NCBI GenBank assembly: GCA_040394475.1
Contig: JBEBSD010000050.1
Coordinates: 1-45,712 of the forward strand
Length of the DNA: 45,712 nt
Source: JBEBSD01 sp040394475
Lineage (GTDB): Bacteria > Bacteroidota > Bacteroidia > Cytophagales > Spirosomataceae
Reading direction: 5' to 3'
Shown: in pieces, positions 40,263 to 45,712 of the stretch
Numbering within the stretch: position 1 is the first letter of the stretch
Layout of the letters: the number at the start of each line of letters is the position of its first letter
Program-made: the position numbers and the translations under genes
The notes under the pieces: model-generated
What the model was told of the DNA's origin: nothing
Databases searched by the model: none
What the model saw: the letters and a program-made list of their open reading frames with translations, nothing else

Positions 40263-41629
40263 TGGCAGCAATACCTGTGCCGATGGTAAGTGTCTGCTTG
40301 TGGATGCTGTTTCTGGCAATAAGTCAACCGTTACAAGGTGGTGTTGAAGATCCGGGACCGCCGTTTAAAAACCTGCCTTTCGGACAGAACCACGTAACCG
40401 GCTCCTGGAAAGTGGCCGCGGAGACCTTCTTTCATCCGATGAAGGCTTCCCGGAAAAAACTCCTGAAAGGAGAAGGGATTCTGGTGTATCTGCCGAAAGG
40501 AAAATCTCCGCGTGATTCCCGGAAAGAACTGCCGCTTCCGGAAGCCGGCGACCTGGAAGTATCACTGGATTTTATGCTTTCCCCGAAAGCAGCCCTCACG
40601 CTGGAACTGGGCAATGCTTATACCATTACGCTCACCGATTCCCGGGGGAATCCCGGACCGCAAGCCGTAACGTCAGGAACAGTGACCACAGCATTCTCCG
40701 GCTATGAACCCTATTCTAATGTCGGGAAGCCACCGGGCCTGTGGCAGAATGTACGATGGGTGATGCGGCGGTCCGAATCAGGAGCGTCCAGACTGGAGGC
40801 GGTATACCTGAATGAGATATGCATTCACCAGGAACTGGAAATCCCGGCAAAGGGCGCTTCCAAAGGACAGCCGGTCGTGACCGTAACCGGTGGCAGCCAG
40901 CCTTTTTCGCTCCGCAACTTCCGTTACCGAAAGCCTGAAAGTTACCGGGAACCGGATCGGGGGAAATCAAAAACGGTCTATGGCGAAATTGCGCTGCCGG
41001 TATCTCAGGAACCGGTGCTCCTGAGAAGTTTTATCCTGTACGGAGACATTAAAAAAACGCATATTCTTTCTACCGGCTATACGGAACAGGTTAATATGGC
41101 CTATAACCTTGCAAAAGGGGCGCCGCTTCTGATGTGGAGAGGCCGGTTTCTGAAAGCGAATAATATGTGGGATCAGCGGGGACTCAGCCAGGTAGCCGAG
41201 CCGCTGGGCAATCCTTTGGAGCTTCCGGATGCTCCTTCGTTGGCGCGACTGACCAGCGAAGAGATGGTATGGCCGGATTCAGTTACGGCTGATGCGGATT
41301 ATCACTACAAGGGATATGCATTGGAGGAAACAGGAAAACCGGAATTTTTATACCGCCTGGGCGCCGCCGAAATTGCTGAAACTTTTTATCCCAGGCAGGC
41401 GGGAGTTGCGCTGGAGCGGACGTTTACGACCGGTATGAAAATCCCGGATCTGTGGTGCCGTGCTGCCACGGGCACGGTCCGGAAGGTGGCGAAAGGATTA
41501 TACAGTATCAATGATTACCAGTACCTGATCCATACCGAGGGTGCGGTAAGAATAAGAACAATAGATGGCCGGGACGAATTACTACTCCCGTTCACGGAGA
41601 CGAGCCTGTCGTATACTATTATTTATTAG
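40262..41629 (+). CDS. Exported DUF1080-like protein with an extra C-terminal domain
   Basis: A 455-residue protein with a signal peptide (VSVCLWMLFLAISQPLQG). Residues ~40-225 look like a divergent concanavalin/DUF1080-type sandwich: EVSLDFMLSPKAALTLELGN, then GLWQNVRWVMRRSESGASRL, EAVYLNEICIHQELEIPAKG and QPFSLRNFRYRKPE. The C-terminal ~225 residues (LRSFILYGDIKKTHILSTGY, then VNMAYNLAKGAPLLMWRGRF, AEPLGNPLELPDAP) resemble segments that follow propeller-dehydrogenase domains in large Planctomycete and Bacteroidota proteins, but I cannot name the family. Catalytic residues are not evident. Its start overlaps the previous stop (TAATG) and the next gene starts 22 nt later, so it belongs to the operon. 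Confidence 0.7.
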   Translation: MAAIPVPMVSVCLWMLFLAISQPLQGGVEDPGPPFKNLPFGQNHVTGSWKVAAETFFHPMKASRKKLLKGEGILVYLPKGKSPRDSRKELPLPEAGDLEVSLDFMLSPKAALTLELGNAYTITLTDSRGNPGPQAVTSGTVTTAFSGYEPYSNVGKPPGLWQNVRWVMRRSESGASRLEAVYLNEICIHQELEIPAKGASKGQPVVTVTGGSQPFSLRNFRYRKPESYREPDRGKSKTVYGEIALPVSQEPVLLRSFILYGDIKKTHILSTGYTEQVNMAYNLAKGAPLLMWRGRFLKANNMWDQRGLSQVAEPLGNPLELPDAPSLARLTSEEMVWPDSVTADADYHYKGYALEETGKPEFLYRLGAAEIAETFYPRQAGVALERTFTTGMKIPDLWCRAATGTVRKVAKGLYSINDYQYLIHTEGAVRIRTIDGRDELLLPFTETSLSYTIIY

Positions 41630-41651
41630 ACTTCAAAAGAACGATTGAAAT

Positions 41652-43619
41652 ATGCGTCTGAACTACTTAATGACCATAATTGCTTGCTGTGCGGGACTGC
41701 TGGCTGTCGGGCAATCGGTTAAGAAAGAAGAATATTATAGCATCCAAACGGTCCCGGTTCCGGAAGGGATCAGTATGGAAGTGGGAGGGCTGGCATCGCT
41801 GCCGGACGGAAGCCTTGCCGCTGTTACCCGCAGAGGGGATATCTGGCTGATTTCGAACTATGCCGGCCTTTCTCCTCATTTCAGAAGGTTTGCAAGCGGC
41901 TTACACGAGCCGTTGGGCCTGGCCTATGCGGACGGCGCCTTCTATACCACGCAGCGGGGAGAGCTTACCCGTGTGAAGGACCGGGACCGGGACGGACGGG
42001 CGGACTTGTTTGAAAAAGTATATGACTGGCCGTTATCCGGCAACTACCATGAATACTCGTACGGACCGGTGATCGATCGGAAGGGCGACCTGTGGGTAAC
42101 GCTGAATGCCAGTTGGGATACCGCCAACCGCAGGGCGCAGAGCTGGGCGAAATGGAGAGGCTGGGTGCTGAAAATATCGAAAGAAGGGGAAATGGTCCCC
42201 ATCGCCACAGGCCTGCGCTCACCAGCAGGATTTGGATTTAATGAAGAAGGCGATTTGTTCTATGCCGAAAATCAGGGCGACTGGGTTGGTTCCGGGCGGA
42301 TTTCGCACGTCGAGTCCGGGGACTTCCTGGGGAATCCGGCAGGGTTGAAATGGACATCAGAACCCAACTCGCCTCTTTCTTTGAACGCAGATGCCATCGC
42401 GACTACAGGGGAAACGCTTTTTGAAATGGCGCAGCGGATTCCTGCCTTAAAGCCTCCGGCGATCTGGGCGCCGCACGGTATCTTCGGGATTTCTACTTCT
42501 GATATCCTCACGGATACCTTACATGGAGATTTCGGCCCTTTTTCCGGGCAGCTATTTGTGGGCGACCAGGGGCAAAGCAAAATCATGAGAGTTGCCCTGG
42601 AAAAAATAAACGGTCAGTACCAGGGCGTAATTTTCCCCTTCCTGGATGGATTTATGTCGGGTATCCTGCGAATGATTTGGGGGAAAGACGGAACTATGCT
42701 GGTGGGAATGACCAACCGTGGGTGGGCTTCGACCGGACGACAGTCCTTCGGGATTCAGCGGGTAGTCTGGAATGGAAAAACGCCTTTTGAAATGAAAACG
42801 GTTCAGGCACGTCCGGACGGCTTTGAAATTACTTTCACAGCGCCTGTTGATCCTGCAACCGCTTCCGAACCGGCGGCCTATCAGATTCAGGGATTTACCT
42901 ACCACTACCAACTGGCCTACGGAAGTCCTGTTATCAACCAGGAGACTTGTCCTGTTCAGGCGGTGGTTCTTTCGGAAGACCGGTTAAAAGTACGGTTGGT
43001 GGTTGCCAATCTTAGAGAAGGGTATATCCACGAAATTAAGACAACCGCCATCCAATCGGCTGAAAATCAACCACTGGTGCATGATATCGGCTATTATACA
43101 CTCAACAGTATCCCGGAGGGAGAGAAAATTGCCGTACCCCATTCGGAGCATCTGCATGCAGCCAGCCAAAAGGTCACGAAAACAATCGTTCCGGATAGCT
43201 TTTTAGCCAAAAGAGTGGTTGTTATGCCGGATACCTGGAATCATAAAGTGGATCATACCATTGAAATCGGTACGAAACCGGGTTTGAAATACAACCTGGA
43301 AGCGTTCACTGTGAAGGCGGGCGACCGGGTTAAGCTGACCTTTAAGAATTCGGACGATATGCTGCATAATATCGTATTCGTAAGGCCTGGCACGCAAACG
43401 GAAATAGGGGAGGGAGCGCTTCACCTGGGGTTAGGGGGCCTGGCGAAACACTATGTCCCGGAATCGGACAATGTGCTGGCCCACACCAGTCTGCTGCAGC
43501 CTGAGTCGGAAGAAATCATTTATTTTCAGGCGCCATTGAAAGCGGGAAATTATCCGTTTATCTGTACCGCTCCCGGGCATTACCAGGTGATGCAGGGGAT
43601 CATGAAAGTGGTGGAGTAA
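41652..43619 (+). CDS. Beta-propeller dehydrogenase-like protein with C-terminal cupredoxin domain
   Basis: A 655-residue exported protein (signal to about LLAVGQS). Residues ~30-390 are a six-bladed propeller of the sugar dehydrogenase/DUF7133 type: GGLASLPDGSLAAVTRRGDI, SGLHEPLGLAYADGAFY, RDRDGRADLFEKVYDWPLSG, ATGLRSPAGFGFNEEGDLFY and LFVGDQGQSKIMRVAL. A linker of fibronectin-like sequence follows. The last ~120 residues are an azurin/auracyanin-like cupredoxin with type-1 copper ligands His572 (MLHN), Cys638, His643 and Met647 (CTAPGHYQVM). Electrons taken by the propeller could pass to the copper. PQQ or another cofactor is not proven. It ends the SusCD operon. Confidence 0.85.
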   Translation: MRLNYLMTIIACCAGLLAVGQSVKKEEYYSIQTVPVPEGISMEVGGLASLPDGSLAAVTRRGDIWLISNYAGLSPHFRRFASGLHEPLGLAYADGAFYTTQRGELTRVKDRDRDGRADLFEKVYDWPLSGNYHEYSYGPVIDRKGDLWVTLNASWDTANRRAQSWAKWRGWVLKISKEGEMVPIATGLRSPAGFGFNEEGDLFYAENQGDWVGSGRISHVESGDFLGNPAGLKWTSEPNSPLSLNADAIATTGETLFEMAQRIPALKPPAIWAPHGIFGISTSDILTDTLHGDFGPFSGQLFVGDQGQSKIMRVALEKINGQYQGVIFPFLDGFMSGILRMIWGKDGTMLVGMTNRGWASTGRQSFGIQRVVWNGKTPFEMKTVQARPDGFEITFTAPVDPATASEPAAYQIQGFTYHYQLAYGSPVINQETCPVQAVVLSEDRLKVRLVVANLREGYIHEIKTTAIQSAENQPLVHDIGYYTLNSIPEGEKIAVPHSEHLHAASQKVTKTIVPDSFLAKRVVVMPDTWNHKVDHTIEIGTKPGLKYNLEAFTVKAGDRVKLTFKNSDDMLHNIVFVRPGTQTEIGEGALHLGLGGLAKHYVPESDNVLAHTSLLQPESEEIIYFQAPLKAGNYPFICTAPGHYQVMQGIMKVVE

Positions 43620-43620
43620 A
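43605..43620. repeat. Left direct repeat bracketing the SymE/XRE pair
   Basis: AAAGTGGTGGAGTAAA, which covers the last codons (KVVE) and stop of the cupredoxin gene. The right copy, AAAGTGGTGGAGTGAA, is at 44321-44336 (15 of 16 identical) and again reads KVVE-stop in frame. Confidence 0.6.
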
Positions 43621-43646
43621 CCCGCTTTACAAGTGGCTGTATGCAT

Positions 43647-43877
43647 TCATTTCGTTGTCTGCTCTTCTCTGTCGACCGTAATGGTGATCTTATTCCTTTC
43701 CTGCCGCACATTAATGGTCTGACCGTGCTCGAAGCCAATGTCCTGCAACCATTTTCCGCATAGCCGGATTTCGGGGAATATGACCAAACGCTGCCATGAA
43801 TTCACACGGCTAACGTACTTGTAGTAGACTTTTAGCCGGCGTTCGTTGGTTGATTTTACTTTTTCTTCTTGCTTCAT
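43647..43877 (-). CDS. SymE-like toxin (AbrB-type fold)
   Basis: A 76-residue protein with RLVIFPEIRLCGKWLQDIGF followed by EHGQTINVRQERNKITITVD. This matches the SymE toxin family (PxIRLSGKWLxxAGFxxGxxVxV), which has a SpoVT/AbrB-like swapped-hairpin fold. E. coli SymE is an SOS-induced toxin controlled by an antisense RNA; Bacteroidota versions usually sit beside a small XRE regulator. Here the XRE gene is divergent, 180 nt away, across a very AT-rich region. Whether this is a toxin in this host is inferred from the family. Confidence 0.82.
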   Translation of the reverse strand: MKQEEKVKSTNERRLKVYYKYVSRVNSWQRLVIFPEIRLCGKWLQDIGFEHGQTINVRQERNKITITVDREEQTTK

Positions 43878-43974
43878 GATGATAATTTCTTGCTACAAAA
43901 ATATAATAAATAATATTACTGTGCAAATTTCATGTCATGAAAATATAATTTATTGCGTTTTGAGCTTGCATTTT

Positions 43975-44019
43975 AAGTCTTTGAATATTTAATGTAATTT
44001 TCAAGTCTTTGTATATTTA
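43975..44019. repeat. Two 17-bp direct repeats in the SymE-XRE intergenic region
   Basis: AAGTCTTTGAATATTTA (43975-43991) and AAGTCTTTGTATATTTA (44003-44019) differ by one base and start 28 bp apart. They sit between divergent genes in AT-rich DNA and look like operator sites for the XRE protein. That role is inferred. Confidence 0.6.
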
Positions 44020-44056
44020 GAGATATTAGCGTTTGATAGCAACAAATCAATGTTCT

Positions 44057-44266
44057 GTGTCGAAACTACAGTTGAATAGGATTAAGGCCGTTCTGGCCGA
44101 GAAGAACAAAAGCAGCAAGGATTTAGCTGCTCATCTGGAAAGAACCGAATCTACTGTTTCCCGCTGGTGTACAAATGAAGTTCAGCCCTCAGTCGAGACA
44201 CTTTACGAGATCTCAAGGTTTCTAAAGGTGGATATCCGGGAGTTGCTGGTGTCTACCGGGAGGTAA
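44057..44266 (+). CDS. Small XRE-family DNA-binding regulator
   Basis: A 69-residue protein from a GTG start at 44057 (KLQLNRIKAVLAEKNKSSKD). It is a single XRE helix-turn-helix domain: LAAHLERTESTVSRWCTNEV, then QPSVETLYEISRFLKVDIRE, ending in LLVSTGR. The WCTNxxQPSxETL...DVRELLVST pattern is a well-known small Bacteroidota regulator often found near toxin or restriction genes. An upstream TTG at 44033 would add 8 residues. There is no ATG in frame. It probably controls the divergent SymE-like gene through the direct repeats between them. Confidence 0.85.
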   Translation: MSKLQLNRIKAVLAEKNKSSKDLAAHLERTESTVSRWCTNEVQPSVETLYEISRFLKVDIRELLVSTGR

Positions 44267-44320
44267 TTTTTGCCGGATCTTTTCCAACAAAATAACAGCA
44301 TGCTCAGCAAGAATACCTAT

Positions 44321-44336
44321 AAAGTGGTGGAGTGAA
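44321..44336. repeat. Right direct repeat bracketing the SymE/XRE pair
   Basis: AAAGTGGTGGAGTGAA, 15 of 16 bases identical to 43605-43620. It overlaps the end region of the convergent glycosyltransferase gene, which starts its stop codon at 44337. Confidence 0.6.
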
Positions 44337-45545
44337 TCACTCTTCCTGCAACGATCCGATGATCCGGGAATCTGTCACTCCGATCCCGCGGTAACGCATT
44401 AATCTGATCGTGATCTCGAACCAGATAAAGATACAAGGTACGGCCTTCAGCACAAAAGGCACCACCAGGTGTTCCCGGAGGTAGCGCGGGAAGAGGTCAG
44501 TGGCAGACAAAATGGTAAACACGAATGCCAATACCATTAAAATGCGGTTGGTGATTGTTTGGGGTTGGATGAAATACCAAATCCCTATCCCTATGGCAGC
44601 AATGATAAAGGTAGGCGACTCCGCGCGGTGATTGAAAATGACGACCCATAGCAGTACCGAACAACATAGGAGGACCCTGAAGAGAAAGTATTTGTATTGA
44701 CTGATCCGCAGTAATGGGATACATAAAAGCAGCGCGCCAATCATAGGGATTTCTCGTTTATAGGAAAGCCCCCACGCTCCGAACCAGCTTTGCAGCCACC
44801 CCATTACTGAAAGCCCAAGCGAAATGGAATGATCATTTTTCAACATTTCCCACCAATTCTGGTACTGTTGTAAAAGGTCTTGGAAGGATATCAGGGCAGC
44901 GGGTAACAGTGCCAGGGTTGTGGCCCAAAACAGACAATAGGCAGCGGATTTCAGTTTTCCAGGGTAAAATACCAGCAGCACCAACGCAACGATGCCAAAT
45001 AATTTGATGAACGCTGAACCAATTATCAAGAGTATGGCCAGACCGGTTTTGCCGCGTTCCAGATAACCAAACGAAAACACCAGCATCCCGGCAATGAGTG
45101 CATTGCTTTGCAGGTTGCGCAGGCTGGTGATTAACTCGAATAAACAGAACAGCATTATCCAGGTTTTGGACTGCGTGCTTAACCCGGGGAACTGCCGGAG
45201 GGCGAAATAAAACACGAACGTATTGAGCAGGTTCCAGGCCAGCAAGCCGACGTAGTCCGGAAGTATAGCAAACGGCGCCATTAACAGGGCAAAAGTCGGA
45301 CTGTATTTGAACAGGTCAAAATGCTCTGAATGATAAAGTGTATAGAGATTTGTGTCGTGCAGTAAATGAAAGAATGAGTTTTTGAAAATCAGGTAATTGT
45401 TGTAACGGGTATACAACTGTCCGTCCGGTACGAAGGCTTTTGGTTCCAGTAAAATATTCTGGGCAAGGATCACGAGATTGACGGCAATCAAAAGGAACGG
45501 CAGAAAATACGGATGGTGGAGGAAGGAAACCCGGTTGGCTGGCAT
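44337..45545 (-). CDS. GT87-like (DUF2029) membrane glycosyltransferase
   Basis: A 402-residue polytopic membrane protein from ATG 45545. It has about 10 hydrophobic helices and the GT-C features of the GT87/DUF2029 family: an early loop with DGQLYTRYNNYLIFKN, the FDLFKYSPTFALLMAPFAIL motif with the conserved Tyr-Ser-Pro, and ITSLRNLQSNALIAGMLVFS with the QxN segment. GT87 enzymes are polyprenyl-phosphate-mannose-dependent mannosyltransferases in actinobacteria; the Bacteroidota members have no known acceptor. An upstream ATG at 45578 would add 11 residues without a clear reason. Confidence 0.82.
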   Translation of the reverse strand: MPANRVSFLHHPYFLPFLLIAVNLVILAQNILLEPKAFVPDGQLYTRYNNYLIFKNSFFHLLHDTNLYTLYHSEHFDLFKYSPTFALLMAPFAILPDYVGLLAWNLLNTFVFYFALRQFPGLSTQSKTWIMLFCLFELITSLRNLQSNALIAGMLVFSFGYLERGKTGLAILLIIGSAFIKLFGIVALVLLVFYPGKLKSAAYCLFWATTLALLPAALISFQDLLQQYQNWWEMLKNDHSISLGLSVMGWLQSWFGAWGLSYKREIPMIGALLLCIPLLRISQYKYFLFRVLLCCSVLLWVVIFNHRAESPTFIIAAIGIGIWYFIQPQTITNRILMVLAFVFTILSATDLFPRYLREHLVVPFVLKAVPCIFIWFEITIRLMRYRGIGVTDSRIIGSLQEE

Positions 45546-45649
45546 GTGCAGGGATAAAGCGAATCGAATGGTTCGCACAAAGGTAAAAGATTTTGTGTAA
45601 ATGCCCGCTCTTTCCTGTCTCCGGACCTGCGCCTGATCTTCTTAATTAC

Positions 45650-45690
45650 GCAGGTCTGGAGACCTGCTTTCACTCCTCCGCTCGTCTGAG
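45650..45690. repeat. Palindromic intergenic repeat, third site
   Basis: GCAGGTCT-GG-AGACCTGC (45650-45667) followed by TTTCACTCCTC and CGTCTGAG. It matches in inverted sense the unit at 20917-20944 (GAGGGTGAAAGCAGGTC). The rest of the right edge to 45712 shows no gene. Confidence 0.7.
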
Positions 45691-45712
45691 GTACTATCTT
45701 GAAAACCTAGTG

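Overview
The window looks like a chromosomal piece of a Bacteroidota bacterium. The evidence is a SusC/SusD pair behind an ECF sigma factor and FecR, a type IX secretion (T9SS) C-terminal sorting domain, a MurF-alanine racemase fusion, lipoproteins with Bacteroidota-style lipoboxes, and many TAnnTTTG -7 promoter elements. Gene style (Rpn proteins starting with a TPIGRGGK-like tail, long STN-type SusC, DUF1080 genes) suggests Cytophagales/Spirosomataceae; that placement is inference. I saw no rRNA, tRNA, CRISPR array or intact IS element.

Layout. 1-10.9 kb is accessory: five intact or broken Rpn-nuclease copies, a truncated XRE gene, a lipoprotein, a Sec-exported Hcp-like protein coupled to a T9SS cargo, ASCH and DUF4180 proteins, a short UvrA-like ATPase, a RES/Xre toxin-antitoxin pair and a HigB/HigA pair whose toxin is frameshifted at a T run. 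10.9-17.3 kb (minus strand) holds a MATE exporter, a DUF4442 protein, a thioesterase fused to an acyl-CoA-binding domain, an HSDL2-like dehydrogenase and MurF-Alr. 17.6-32.5 kb is mostly core: clpB, a small secreted protein, an outer-membrane barrel, nhaA, two small envelope proteins, sbcDC, an SBF-like transporter, a DUF4230 protein and a glutamine-synthetase-family enzyme.

32.6-43.6 kb is one Sus-type utilisation locus: ECF sigma, FecR, SusC, SusD, a DUF1080 3-keto-disaccharide hydrolase, a second exported protein of probably related fold, and a beta-propeller dehydrogenase-like protein with a C-terminal type-1 copper domain. The likely scheme is: substrate sensed through the SusC STN domain and FecR, imported by SusCD, then oxidised and cleaved in the periplasm. 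Between fecR and susC the minus strand encodes what looks like a ~125-nt antisense RNA with two hairpins carrying the same 7-nt loop and a U7 terminator. The window ends with a divergent SymE-like/XRE pair bracketed by a 16-bp direct repeat and a GT87-like membrane glycosyltransferase.

Intergenic DNA is rich in repeats: 30-bp tandem units ending in AGTCGAA, GAGTTAT heptamers ahead of clpB, and a palindromic GCAGGTC/GACCTGC family near the barrel gene and at the right edge.
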